NCBI RefSeq assembly: GCF_007993035.1
Contig: NZ_VOOS01000002.1
Location: forward strand, 434,001-498,000
Direction: 5' to 3'
Length of the DNA: 64,000 nucleotides
DNA from: Vicingus serpentipes
GTDB lineage: Bacteria > Bacteroidota > Bacteroidia > Flavobacteriales_E > Vicingaceae
Each line of letters starts with the position of its first letter. Within the stretch, counting starts at the first letter, position 1. Positions 9,830 to 18,906 of the stretch are shown one piece after another. The notes beneath the pieces are model-generated. The model was not told the DNA's origin. It saw nothing but the letters and a program-made list of their open reading frames with translations, and made no database searches. The position numbers and the translations under genes are program-made.

Positions 9830-11091
9830 TGAAATGGTTCCTCATCATATTAAACATTTCTAAAACTCATCTTTTATCAAGAATTAAGCAAACTGCTATA
9901 GCTGCACTTGGAGTAACTTTTGGTATTGGAGCTTTTATTATTTTAATGAGTTTTATGACAGGGTTAAATGACCTGTTGGATGGATTAATTTTGAACAGAA
10001 CCCCACATGTCCATATTTACAATGAGATTACACCAAACTTAAATCAACCTGCAACATTATATCAAAAATTAGCCGATAACATGAATGTTATCCATTCTAT
10101 AAAACCAAAACAAACACAAGCAAAAATTCATAATGCGTTACCTATTATGAATTATTTAAACAACGATAAAAAAGTAAAAGGAGCTATTCCTCAAGTTAAA
10201 ACTCAAGTATTTTATACTGCTGGAGCTATAGAAATAAATGGTGTGGTTACAGGCATAAACCCCATGGATGAATCTCGTTTATTTAATTTTAACAACTATA
10301 TTATTGATGGAACACCTCAAGCTTTAAAAAATAACTTAAATGGAATATTATTAGGTGTAGGCGCTGCTAAAAAAATGTCTCTAAAAATTGGAGATAGAGT
10401 TCAACTTGCAACACCAAAAGGCGATTTAATTCCTTTAAAAATTGTTGGTTTTTTTCAAAGTGGTTTAGGAGAAATAGATAATATTCAAAGCTATGTAAAT
10501 ATTAAAACCGCTCAACGAATACTAGGCGAAAATTCAAATTACATTACCGATATTAATGTTAAGTTATTTGATATTGAAAACTCCGTTGCTATGTCGAAAG
10601 CGATATCAAGACAATTTAATCTAACTGCAATTGATATAAATACTGCTAATGCTCAATTTGAAACAGGTACAGATATTAGAAACTTAATTAGTTATGCCGT
10701 TTCGATAACCCTTTTAGTTGTTGCTGGCTTTGGGATTTACAACATCTTAAACATGATGATTTATGAAAAGATGAATGACATTGCTATTTTAAAAGCTACT
10801 GGTTTTTCTGGTTTTGATGTAAAAATGATATTTATAAGCCAAGCTTTAATTATTGGGTTTGTAGGAGGTATTTTAGGATTAATTATTGGATTTGGGATGT
10901 CTAAACTGATAGACTCTCTTCCGTTTGAAACTCAAGCTTTGCCAACAATAAAAACATTCCCTGTTAATTTTGACTATATGTATTATGTTGTAGGAATTTT
11001 TTTTGCAATGATATCGACTTTTTTTGCTGGCTATTTACCGGCTAGAAAAGCTCAAAATATTGACCCAGTAGAAATAATAAGAGGACAATGA
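9829..11091 (+). CDS. ABC transporter permease (FtsX/LolC/MacB type)
   Basis: Permease with LolC/MacB topology: one membrane helix at residues ~18-45, a large periplasmic domain (~46-280), and three C-terminal helices (~285, 335 and 385), ending in PARKAQNIDPVEIIRGQ, the conserved tail of FtsX-like permeases. The start overlaps the adaptor stop by one base and the stop overlaps the ATPase start (ATGA). With a HlyD adaptor next to it, a MacAB-like role in export from the periplasm or inner membrane is more likely than LolCDE-type lipoprotein release, but sequence alone does not decide this. Confidence 0.92.
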   Translation: MKWFLIILNISKTHLLSRIKQTAIAALGVTFGIGAFIILMSFMTGLNDLLDGLILNRTPHVHIYNEITPNLNQPATLYQKLADNMNVIHSIKPKQTQAKIHNALPIMNYLNNDKKVKGAIPQVKTQVFYTAGAIEINGVVTGINPMDESRLFNFNNYIIDGTPQALKNNLNGILLGVGAAKKMSLKIGDRVQLATPKGDLIPLKIVGFFQSGLGEIDNIQSYVNIKTAQRILGENSNYITDINVKLFDIENSVAMSKAISRQFNLTAIDINTANAQFETGTDIRNLISYAVSITLLVVAGFGIYNILNMMIYEKMNDIAILKATGFSGFDVKMIFISQALIIGFVGGILGLIIGFGMSKLIDSLPFETQALPTIKTFPVNFDYMYYVVGIFFAMISTFFAGYLPARKAQNIDPVEIIRGQ

Positions 11092-11759
11092 ATCCAGTAC
11101 TTGAAGCAAAAAATATCAACAAATTTTTTAGAAAACCTGTTTTATTTCAGGCTCTTAAAGACATTAGCTTTAGCGTGGCTAAAGGTGAATTTGCTTCCAT
11201 TATGGGTAAGTCAGGTTGTGGTAAATCTACCCTACTCTATATTTTATCTACAATGGACACCGACTACGAGGGTGAGTTATTTTTAAATGGAGAACTAATT
11301 AGTGGCAAAACAAAAAATGAACTAGCAACTATTAGAAATGAACACATTGGTTTTGTGTTTCAATTTCATTACTTATTGCCCGAATTTACAATATTAGAAA
11401 ATGTAATGCTCCCTGCTAAAAAACTAGGTATAAAATCACTTGAAGAAATTGAGCATGATGCAATGGAAAAATTAAAGCTTTTACATATTGAGGAACAAGC
11501 ACTTAAAATTGCCTCCCGTATTTCGGGAGGACAAAAACAACGAGTTGCCATTGCAAGAGCATTAATAAACAATCCAACCATAATTATGGGCGATGAACCT
11601 ACTGGAAATTTAGATAGCCACAATGCTGATAATGTTTTTAACATTTTTAAAGAACTAAGAGAAGAACAAAAACTATCTTTACTTGTTGTTACTCATGATA
11701 AAGATTTTGCTGATAAGACAGATCGTATAATTGAAATGGGTGATGGTATGATTATTTAA
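11088..11759 (+). CDS. ABC transporter ATPase (LolD/MacB type)
   Basis: Energy-coupling ATPase of the adaptor/permease set. All motifs are present: Walker A GKSGCGKST (~41-49), Q-loop in FVFQFHYLLPEF, signature ISGGQKQR (~145), Walker B TIIMGDEPTG (~163-172), D-loop NLDS and switch His in VVTHDKDF. Length 223 is usual for LolD/MacB-type subunits. The start overlaps the permease stop by 4 nt. The last 22 codons have a decayed near-copy about 620 bp downstream (12385-12450). Confidence 0.96.
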   Translation: MNPVLEAKNINKFFRKPVLFQALKDISFSVAKGEFASIMGKSGCGKSTLLYILSTMDTDYEGELFLNGELISGKTKNELATIRNEHIGFVFQFHYLLPEFTILENVMLPAKKLGIKSLEEIEHDAMEKLKLLHIEEQALKIASRISGGQKQRVAIARALINNPTIIMGDEPTGNLDSHNADNVFNIFKELREEQKLSLLVVTHDKDFADKTDRIIEMGDGMII

Positions 11760-11780
11760 ATTATTATTAATAAGACCACT

Positions 11781-12335
11781 ATGAAAGTAAAATATAGAAA
11801 CATATTATTCCTTACACTGCTATCATTAATAACTCCTTTTATTGTAGCTCAGCCTTTTAATCAAGATGTTAGAGCTGAAATACTTGGCATAGCAAACGAT
11901 ACTGCTTTTATAACAAAAACTAACGAATGTTTAATCAATTATTATTCTTCCCAAAATCAGTTTGAGATAACCATTCCACCCGAATCATTTAAAAGTGGAA
12001 ACGCATTTAAAGACAGTCTTTTTCTTCTTAACAACACTTCTCTAATTAGAATAATTGGAAAAGTAGACGGTAGTGTTTTTGATTTATTTAAAAATGAAAA
12101 CTCTAATAAAAAAGATATCCTTGAAGGGGATGTTTATTTTAACAACAAAAAACTTCACGTTACTAAAGAATATCAAATCTATACCAGCCCATCAGTTCAA
12201 CAAGGACGTAAAATAATTTATATCAACTTGCGATTTTATTTTGATCCTTCTTATTTTGACATAGGTTTAAATGGTTATTTTGAAAACCCTATGGAGTTTA
12301 TAATTCAAGGGGGATATGTCAATCAAAAAAATTAA
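11781..12335 (+). CDS. Secreted protein of unknown function
   Basis: A 184-residue protein with a signal peptide (residues ~1-24, LITPFIVAQP) and a beta-rich mature part. The layout is loosely reminiscent of YceI-like lipid-binding proteins (residues ~95-184, ending in a GG strand), but no diagnostic motif is seen. It begins 21 bp after the ABC ATPase and is followed by the ATPase-gene remnant, so it may have been carried in with a duplication of the ABC region. Function unknown. Confidence 0.65.
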   Translation: MKVKYRNILFLTLLSLITPFIVAQPFNQDVRAEILGIANDTAFITKTNECLINYYSSQNQFEITIPPESFKSGNAFKDSLFLLNNTSLIRIIGKVDGSVFDLFKNENSNKKDILEGDVYFNNKKLHVTKEYQIYTSPSVQQGRKIIYINLRFYFDPSYFDIGLNGYFENPMEFIIQGGYVNQKN

Positions 12336-12384
12336 AAAGTAGCAACTAAAGCTTAAAACAATGGTTTTAGATTTTTTTTGCTAA

Positions 12385-12450
12385 CACAATAAAGATTTTA
12401 AGGATAAAACAGACAATATTATTGAAATAGGTAATTGAACAATTATTTAA
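12385..12450 (+). pseudogene. Remnant of an ABC ATPase 3' end
   Basis: 66 bp that align without gaps to the last 22 codons of the ABC ATPase (11694-11759), 50 of 66 bases identical. In that frame the remnant reads HNKDFKDKTDNIIEIGN, stop, TII, stop, against HDKDFADKTDRIIEMGD GMII in the intact gene. An internal TGA and lack of any upstream coding frame show it is dead. Similarity continues weakly for about 15 bp upstream with one base lost. It fills most of the gap between the 184-aa gene and the M13 peptidase gene. Confidence 0.78.
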
Positions 12451-12486
12451 TTACATTTGGATTAACATAATTTTAGAAAAATCCAA

Positions 12487-14538
12487 ATGATAAAAAACAT
12501 TATTAAAAGCTCGTTAATCCTATCTTCTACACTATTTTTTGCTTGTAGTGATGCACCCGAAAAAGTAGAAAAAATCGTTGATATTGACCCACTAATTCAA
12601 CACATCGATTCCTCTTTTAAAGCAAGTGATGACTTTTTTATGTTTGCTAACAACACTTGGTTTAAGCAACACCCTATAAAAGCTAGTGAAACTAGTAATG
12701 GCATTTTTAAAACCATTGACGATTCTGTAAATGCAGCTATCAAACAAATTTGTATAAAGTCATCGCAAGCTAATGCTGTAAAAGGTAGTAACGAACAAAA
12801 AATTGGTGATTTATATAAAAGTAGCATGGACACTATTCTACTTGAAGAGCTAGGTATTACTCCAATTCAAAATGAACTTAATACAATTGACAACATCAAT
12901 TCTTTAGAAGAATTACCTCAATTAATTGCGCATTTAAATACAATTGGTGTTTCTCCTTTATTCCATTTTTGGATTGGACCTGACGACAAAAACAGTAGCT
13001 TAAATAGAGGTGCATTATGGCAAGGAGGTTTAGGCTTAGGCGAGCGAGACTACTACTTAAACACTGACGAAAGAACGGTCAAGATTAAGAATGAATATGT
13101 AGCTCATATTCAAAATATGTTTGAATTATTAAAATTTGAAGAAGCTGAAGCTAAACTAACTGCTAACTCTATTTTAAATATAGAAACCGATATAGCAAAA
13201 ATTAGCAAAAGCATGGAAGCATTAAGAGACCCTTATGGTAACTATAATTTAATAGCGACAAGCAATTTAAAAACAAATTTTAGCACTGATTTTTGGCAAA
13301 ACCTTTTACAAGCATGGAATTTAAATTCAATGGACTCCTTAATAGTTGGTCAACCTAGCTTTTTTAAAGCCCTTACTCCTATTTTAAACAAATACTCAAT
13401 TGCAGAATGGAAAAATTACTGCAAATGGTTTTTAATTAGCGATTATGCAAGTTATTTATCTAAAGATTTTGCTGATGAAGATTTTCACTTTTTTAGCACT
13501 GTTTTATCTGGCGTAAGTGAGAAAAAACCTAGATGGGAAACTGCTGTAAATGAAACCAATGAAGCTTTAGGCGAATTAATTGGACAAGTATATGTAAAAG
13601 AATATTTACCGGCAAACACTAAAGAAAAACTAAAAGAGATTGGCGAAAATATTAGAACGGTTTATGCTGAGCACATTAAAAATTTAGATTGGATGAGCGA
13701 AGAAACTAAAGCAAAAGCATTGGTTAAACTGGCTAAAATAAACATGAAGGTTGGTTACCCTGACAAATGGAAAGACATGAGTGCTATTGAAATTAAAAGT
13801 GATGAATACTTAATGAATATATTGCATTTAAACGAATGGGAATTTCACAGAATGCTTGCTAAAAACGGACAGCCAGTTAACAAAGATGAATGGGGAATGT
13901 ATCCTCAAACTTATAATGCGTATTACAGCCCATCGTTTAACGAAATTGTAGTACCTGCTTGTAATATAATTGTACCGGGCTATGAAGGTAAAATGCCTGA
14001 CGATGCTATTTTATATGGTATAATTGGTGGCTCTACTTTTGGACACGAAATTACCCACGGTTTTGATGATGAAGGAAGTTTGTATGACGAAAACGGAAAC
14101 TTAAACGATTGGTGGACTGCTGAAGACAGAGAAAAGTTTGAAGCAAAAACACAATTAATAGTGGAACAATATAGTGCTTACACCGTGCTAGATAGCATGC
14201 ACATTAAAGGTGATGCTACACAAGGTGAAAACATTGCCGATTTAGGTGGTGTAACTATGGGGATTGAAGCATTTAAGAAAACCGACCAATACAAAAACAA
14301 TATAATTATTGGAGGAGTAACACCTATGCAACGTTTCTTTTTGGGGTATGGTTTTGCGTGGATGGTAAACCGAAGAGACGAAGCGTTAGCTCACAGAGTA
14401 ATGACCAATGTACACTCTCCTGCAAAATTTAGAGTAAATGGAGTGGTAAGTAACCTTACAGAATTTTACGAAGCATTTAACGTTAAAAAAGGCGATAATA
14501 TGTACCGTAACGAAGATATTAGAGTTAAAATTTGGTAG
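12487..14538 (+). CDS. M13 family zinc endopeptidase, lipoprotein
   Basis: Neprilysin/PepO-type peptidase acting on oligopeptides in the envelope. Lipoprotein signal LFFAC (Cys at residue 20). The M13 N-terminal domain spans ~40-430 and the catalytic domain ~475-683. Zinc ligands: His520 and His524 in HEITHGFDDEG, Glu581 in ENIADLGG; substrate-binding NAYYSPSFNEIVVPA is at ~477. Length 683 is normal. The C-terminus ends in VKIW, close to the family's conserved CxVW end but without the Cys. Single gene, apparently complete. Confidence 0.95.
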   Translation: MIKNIIKSSLILSSTLFFACSDAPEKVEKIVDIDPLIQHIDSSFKASDDFFMFANNTWFKQHPIKASETSNGIFKTIDDSVNAAIKQICIKSSQANAVKGSNEQKIGDLYKSSMDTILLEELGITPIQNELNTIDNINSLEELPQLIAHLNTIGVSPLFHFWIGPDDKNSSLNRGALWQGGLGLGERDYYLNTDERTVKIKNEYVAHIQNMFELLKFEEAEAKLTANSILNIETDIAKISKSMEALRDPYGNYNLIATSNLKTNFSTDFWQNLLQAWNLNSMDSLIVGQPSFFKALTPILNKYSIAEWKNYCKWFLISDYASYLSKDFADEDFHFFSTVLSGVSEKKPRWETAVNETNEALGELIGQVYVKEYLPANTKEKLKEIGENIRTVYAEHIKNLDWMSEETKAKALVKLAKINMKVGYPDKWKDMSAIEIKSDEYLMNILHLNEWEFHRMLAKNGQPVNKDEWGMYPQTYNAYYSPSFNEIVVPACNIIVPGYEGKMPDDAILYGIIGGSTFGHEITHGFDDEGSLYDENGNLNDWWTAEDREKFEAKTQLIVEQYSAYTVLDSMHIKGDATQGENIADLGGVTMGIEAFKKTDQYKNNIIIGGVTPMQRFFLGYGFAWMVNRRDEALAHRVMTNVHSPAKFRVNGVVSNLTEFYEAFNVKKGDNMYRNEDIRVKIW

Positions 14539-14568
14539 AAATATAAAATTAACATTTTGAACAAACCA

Positions 14569-14838
14569 ATGACAGTAATTGAAATAGATAGAATTATTGA
14601 AATGGCATGGGAAGACCGAACACCTTTTGAAGCAATTAAAATTCAATTCGGTATTTCGGAACCAGAAGTAATTAAGCTAATGAGAAAAGAGCTTAAATTA
14701 AACTCCTTTATACTTTGGAGAAAACGAGTTCATAATGGAACAAGTCAAAAGCATTTAAAAAAAAGAAGTGAAGAAATTACCCGCTTTAAATGTTCAAGGC
14801 AAAGGAGTATATCAAACAATAAAATTTCTAAACGTTAA
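14569..14838 (+). CDS. TIGR03643-like small protein
   Basis: Small basic protein of the family known as TIGR03643 (DUF2805): the core is DRIIEMAWEDRTPFEAI followed by FGISEPEVIKLMRKEL and an FILWRKRV block. The first part looks like a helix-turn-helix, but no function is established for the family. I chose the ATG at 14569; a TTG at 14557 in the same frame would add four residues. It lies 30 bp after the M13 gene and converges on selO. Confidence 0.85.
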   Translation: MTVIEIDRIIEMAWEDRTPFEAIKIQFGISEPEVIKLMRKELKLNSFILWRKRVHNGTSQKHLKKRSEEITRFKCSRQRSISNNKISKR

Positions 14839-14855
14839 TTAGATATATAACAAAT

Positions 14856-16433
14856 TTAAGAACTACACGACAACATAGAACAACCAACTTTTGTTCTTGC
14901 CCATTCTGGTCGTTTGGCAAACCATTTTTGTGCTTCTGGCTGTTCGTTGTAAGGTTTTTCTAAAACAGTAAACAACTCATCTACAATACTATAATCATCT
15001 TTATTTGCAGCATCAATTGCGAGTTGTGCCATGTAATTTCTTAGCACATATTTAGGGTTTATTGTATCCATTAATTGCTTACGCTCATCATCTGTAGCTG
15101 TTTCTTCTTGCAAACGTGCTACATATCTTTTCATCCAATCTTTCCAAAAAAACAACACTTCTCCTTTCAATTCTTCAGGTTTGTAAAAGGCATCCATTAC
15201 CTCAGCTAAAAAAGTCAACTCATCTTTTACAGGTACTTCCAACGTTTTAGAAACAGTTGCCAAGTTTCTAAAAAATATGGTCATGTCTGTTTCTGTTTTT
15301 GCTAAAACCGTTTCTAAATCAGTAATCAGCTTCGCATTTTCTGTATTTTGGGTAGTTAACCCTAGCTTGGCTTTCATCATACCTAAATACTTAGCCGCAA
15401 AAGTTGTTTTGTAGTTTGCTAAAATCTCTTCTAAGGGTTCTGCTTCTTCTATTAAAGGGTACAAGGCATTGGCTAGTTTTAATAAGTTCCACAACCCAAT
15501 ATCGCCTTGGCTTCCAAAACGGTATCGTTTGTGTTGGCTATCCGTAGTATTTGGTGTCCAGCCTTTATCATAACCTTCTAACCAACCATAAGGTCCATAA
15601 TCTATCGTCAACCCTAAAATTGACATGTTATCGGTATTCATTACCCCATGCACAAAACCTACCCGCTGCCACTCTATTATCATATCGAGCGTTCGTATAC
15701 TTACTTCTCTAAAAAACTGAATATAACCTGTTTTGTTTAGTTCACAATTCGGATAAAAGTTCCGTAAAGTATAATCAACTAATATTTTCAAAGTTTTATG
15801 ATCTTGCCGTGAAGCAAATATTTCGTAGTTCCCAAAACGTAAAAAAGACGGTGCAACACGAGTTACGATTGCTCCTTTTTCGTAAGCAGGATTGCCATCG
15901 TACAAAATATCTCTCATTACCTCATCACCACTTAAACACAAAGAAAGAGCTCTTGTAGTTGGCACACCTAAATTATGCATTGCCTCGCTACACAAATACT
16001 CACGAATAGATGACCTCAACACTGCCAATCCATCTGCAGTTCTTGAATAAGGTGTTTCTCCTGCTCCTTTTAGTTGAATTGTCCATTGCTTATTGTTATG
16101 CAATACTTCAGCTAAATTAATTGCTCTACCATCTCCTAACTGTCCAGCCCAATGACCAAATTGATGACCTCCATAACACATTGCATAAGGTGTTGTGTTG
16201 GGCAATAATTGGTTACCAGTAAAAACGTTTAAAAATTCTTGGCTTTGGGTTTCTTCTTCTGTAATTCCTAAAAGATTTGCTACGCTTTTAGCTACATGAA
16301 TAAACTTTGGTGCTTTAGTTTTGGTTGGAGAAACATAAGAATAACAAGCTTCAACAACTTGTCTTCTTGAGTTTTCAGTAATTGAATCGCTCGGAAGTTC
16401 TTTTACAAATGTGTCTTTAATGGTTATGTTCAT
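14856..16433 (-). CDS. selO: SelO-family protein adenylyltransferase (YdiU)
   Basis: Pseudokinase-fold enzyme that AMPylates proteins, linked in E. coli to redox stress. Length 525. Characteristic blocks: CYGGHQFGHWAGQLGDGRA near residues 84-102, LKGAGETPYSRTADG (~120), VHGVMNTDNMSILGLTIDYGPYGW (~263-286). The C-terminus keeps the redox site as SCSS, the Cys form of the selenocysteine motif of animal SelO. The start ATG overlaps the stop of the DUF2237 gene by one base (TAATG), so they are co-transcribed with the two secreted proteins upstream. Substrates unknown. Confidence 0.96.
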   Translation of the reverse strand: MNITIKDTFVKELPSDSITENSRRQVVEACYSYVSPTKTKAPKFIHVAKSVANLLGITEEETQSQEFLNVFTGNQLLPNTTPYAMCYGGHQFGHWAGQLGDGRAINLAEVLHNNKQWTIQLKGAGETPYSRTADGLAVLRSSIREYLCSEAMHNLGVPTTRALSLCLSGDEVMRDILYDGNPAYEKGAIVTRVAPSFLRFGNYEIFASRQDHKTLKILVDYTLRNFYPNCELNKTGYIQFFREVSIRTLDMIIEWQRVGFVHGVMNTDNMSILGLTIDYGPYGWLEGYDKGWTPNTTDSQHKRYRFGSQGDIGLWNLLKLANALYPLIEEAEPLEEILANYKTTFAAKYLGMMKAKLGLTTQNTENAKLITDLETVLAKTETDMTIFFRNLATVSKTLEVPVKDELTFLAEVMDAFYKPEELKGEVLFFWKDWMKRYVARLQEETATDDERKQLMDTINPKYVLRNYMAQLAIDAANKDDYSIVDELFTVLEKPYNEQPEAQKWFAKRPEWARTKVGCSMLSCSS

Positions 16434-16813
16434 TAAACATCTTGCTTGGTGTAGTGTGCATTTTCAATTAAAATATCCATGCTCACTACTTTTAAGGTTT
16501 TTTCATTGGTTGCTTCTAAAACTACTTTTGGTGCAAATCCAGCTTTATGTGCCTCTAAAAAACGTTCAGCACACAAACACCATTTATCCCCAGCTTTTAA
16601 GCCTGGAAAACCCCAATTTGGATGTGGCGTAGTTAAATCATTACCTACTTGAAGTGAAAATTCTAAAAATTCTGCCGTGGTAACCACACAAACTGTATGC
16701 ATACCTAAATCGGTATCATCAGTATTACAACAACCATCTCTAAAATAACCTGTTAACGGGGTATTGCTACAAGCAATTAAAGCTTCTCCAAATACATTAT
16801 ATTGTTCTTCCAT
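16433..16813 (-). CDS. DUF2237 family protein
   Basis: A 126-residue cytoplasmic protein of the DUF2237 family: NVFGEALIACSNTPLTGYFRDGCC at the start, then DLGMHTVCVVTTAEFLEFS and WGFPGLKAGDKWCLCAERF. Four conserved cysteines (in ACS, GCC, WCLC) suggest a redox or metal role, but none is established. It overlaps both neighbours by one base (the 299-aa lipoprotein upstream, selO downstream), a tight translational coupling that links it to SelO. Confidence 0.93.
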   Translation of the reverse strand: MEEQYNVFGEALIACSNTPLTGYFRDGCCNTDDTDLGMHTVCVVTTAEFLEFSLQVGNDLTTPHPNWGFPGLKAGDKWCLCAERFLEAHKAGFAPKVVLEATNEKTLKVVSMDILIENAHYTKQDV

Positions 16814-17712
16814 TATAGTCCGTTTAAAAGGTTTGTTAAATCAGCATCAGAGATAGAACTCAACTCAACATCCATAGTTGTTGCTCCATTAATAGTTGTT
16901 TCTGTATAATAAAAATACATATCTCCAGGAGATTTCATTCCCATTAATATTATTTTAACATTAGATCCATTTGGGATAGCTCCCGAAACAGAACTGTAAA
17001 CCTGCATCACTGTTTTTGTATCTGGAAAATAAATAAAAATACCAACATTGGTTAGCACATCTGTATCAGATGTAAAAGCAATTGAACTACCTCCACTACC
17101 TGCAATTTTACCACAATTTAACCACCCTAACAATGGAATATCTCCTTTATAACCATAAGCATCAGTAGAAAAAGTTGAAGCAACAGCCGTTGTCACACCC
17201 AACCCTGCAACATTATCAGTCCAATCTACAAAAGTGCCATTATCCACACCATAAAACTTACGCATATCTGATTGAGGAGAAGCATTTGGCATCATTGTTT
17301 GATAATAACAATATGGTCTCAACACCAAATCTTCACCATTTTTAACAGCTCTTACTCTAATTTCTCCATCGGTAGCTAATAAACTACCTGCTGCTATAGT
17401 TGGCATTTGCCAGTAAATCATATCTTTAGGAGTGTAAAGTTCAACTAGCTTAACCGTAAATGGATAAGAAACACTATCTCCATTTGCAAAACGTAAACAA
17501 TCTTTACCCATTAACAATCTTGTACCTTGGTTACCTGTAATTGTATCACTTGAAGGTCCAGTAATTTCAAAGGACTGCTCCTCTTGTTTTTTACTATCCA
17601 AATAATCGTTTATAGGTTGATATTCATTTTTACTTTCTATTCTGTCTTTTTTACAAGCAGAGAAACTAAAAATCAAAGCAATTGCAGTTGTAATTAAAGC
17701 TATTTTTTTCAT
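16813..17712 (-). CDS. Lipoprotein of unknown function
   Basis: A 299-residue predicted lipoprotein: MKKIALITTAIALIFSFSACKKD with lipobox FSAC (Cys20). The mature part is Ser/Thr/Gly-rich and beta-like, without a recognised domain; two regions (residues ~60-110 and ~200-260) look like immunoglobulin-type strands. It lies 14 bp after the small outer-membrane protein gene and overlaps the DUF2237 gene by one base, so it is the second gene of a four-gene unit. Confidence 0.72.
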   Translation of the reverse strand: MKKIALITTAIALIFSFSACKKDRIESKNEYQPINDYLDSKKQEEQSFEITGPSSDTITGNQGTRLLMGKDCLRFANGDSVSYPFTVKLVELYTPKDMIYWQMPTIAAGSLLATDGEIRVRAVKNGEDLVLRPYCYYQTMMPNASPQSDMRKFYGVDNGTFVDWTDNVAGLGVTTAVASTFSTDAYGYKGDIPLLGWLNCGKIAGSGGSSIAFTSDTDVLTNVGIFIYFPDTKTVMQVYSSVSGAIPNGSNVKIILMGMKSPGDMYFYYTETTINGATTMDVELSSISDADLTNLLNGL

Positions 17713-17726
17713 TGTATCATCATTTT

Positions 17727-18254
17727 TTAATTATAAGCAGGGCAAACTTTACCACCACCTCTTCTACCTCCCGTTTGTGGGCCTCCACTACATCCAAAAA
17801 TGTATAGCAAGCCTAAACGCAAGTGAGTTTCCATGAATTTCACATTATATCTATACTCTAAAAACGGTCTCAAACACTTATTGGTTGTAACACCAATACC
17901 TGCTTCTGCATTCCAGTTAGTTGGCTCAGCTCCTTTCATTGAAGATTCATCAAAATTACTCCAACGATTGTAGCCAGCATGACCAAGTAAATAATAAGTT
18001 AATTTATTACCTCTTCGTATTTTATACTCAAGCCCCATGCCTATAGTATATTCAGTTATCTTACCAAACCCAGGGTAATAAGTAAATTGTGGAACGAAAC
18101 TAATTGTTCTGTTAGGAAAAAAGTTTGCTCTTGCACCAAAGCCAAAACTCTCAGTTTGAAAGTTATACATTGCAGAAGCACCCAAACCAAAGTTTTGTGC
18201 ATTCAAAACTAAAGATGAAGCTACAATTAAGAAACCTAAAATAACTTTTTTCAT
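17727..18254 (-). CDS. Small outer-membrane beta-barrel protein
   Basis: I place the start at 18254, where MKKVILGFLIVASSLVLNAQ gives a proper signal peptide; the frame is open 24 bp further upstream but that would spoil the signal. The mature ~155 residues contain alternating strands (NFGLGASAMYNFQTESFGFG, TYYPGFGKITEYTIGMGLEY, EAGIGVTTNKCLRPFLEYRY) typical of an eight-stranded OmpX-like barrel, and end with a Gly/Arg/Cys-rich tail GGPQTGGRRGGGKVCPAYN that does not look like a barrel strand. First gene of the four-gene unit that ends with selO. Confidence 0.75.
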   Translation of the reverse strand: MKKVILGFLIVASSLVLNAQNFGLGASAMYNFQTESFGFGARANFFPNRTISFVPQFTYYPGFGKITEYTIGMGLEYKIRRGNKLTYYLLGHAGYNRWSNFDESSMKGAEPTNWNAEAGIGVTTNKCLRPFLEYRYNVKFMETHLRLGLLYIFGCSGGPQTGGRRGGGKVCPAYN

Positions 18255-18309
18255 ATTTTCAAAAATAACGAAACACATTAAGCAAAAGCTATTCCATTTT
18301 TAAATGATA

Positions 18310-18903
18310 CTAACATTTATTTCTTAACTCTAACACTTCAACTACATCTTTCAATTTGAAGCCTTTAGCTTGAAGTAAAATCAAATAATGAAACAACAAA
18401 TCGGCACTTTCATCCAAGAACAAATCATCATTATTATCCTTTGCTTCAATAACAACCTCAACAGCTTCTTCACCAACTTTTTGAGCTATTTTATTCATTC
18501 CTTTTTCAAATAATGATTTCACATAAGAGTTCTGATCATCACTTTCCTTTCTAGTTTTTATAATTCCTTCCAATTGATTTAAGAAACTTATACTTCCCTG
18601 ATTTATTTCTCCCCAACAGGTATCTGTTCCTTTATGGCAAGTCGGCCCTTCTGGGTTTACTTTTATCAGCAAAGTATCATTATCACAATCATTTTCAATT
18701 GATACTAAGTTTAAAAAATTACCACTCTCTTCTCCTTTCACCCATAAACGACCTTTGCTTCTACTATAAAAAGTAACCTTATTCGTTTCTTTTGTTTGCT
18801 TTAACGACTCTTCATTAAAATAACCTAGCATTAACACTTTAAGTGTATTAGCATCTTGTATAATTGCAGGAATTAATCCTTGTTTATTTAATTTTAGTTC
18901 CAT
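18310..18903 (-). CDS. hisIE: Bifunctional phosphoribosyl-AMP cyclohydrolase / phosphoribosyl-ATP pyrophosphatase
   Basis: Catalyses histidine steps 2 and 3. HisI half (residues ~1-100) has LMLGYFNEESL, FYSRSKGRLWVKGEESGN, the metal-binding DCDNDT and the Cys motif GPTCHKGTDTCW. HisE half (~110-197) carries EKGMNKIAQKVGEEAVEVV and DESADLLFHYLILL. Length 197 is typical for the fused form. It is the last gene of the operon, 3 bp after hisF. The fused IE form is common in Bacteroidota. Confidence 0.97.
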   Translation of the reverse strand: MELKLNKQGLIPAIIQDANTLKVLMLGYFNEESLKQTKETNKVTFYSRSKGRLWVKGEESGNFLNLVSIENDCDNDTLLIKVNPEGPTCHKGTDTCWGEINQGSISFLNQLEGIIKTRKESDDQNSYVKSLFEKGMNKIAQKVGEEAVEVVIEAKDNNDDLFLDESADLLFHYLILLQAKGFKLKDVVEVLELRNKC

Positions 18904-18906
18904 ATT

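Noticed and set aside
12353-12379. A/T hairpin AAAAC-AATG-GTTTT with T-run as terminator
   Set aside because: Stem is 7 bp and almost all A-T; too weak to call as terminator.
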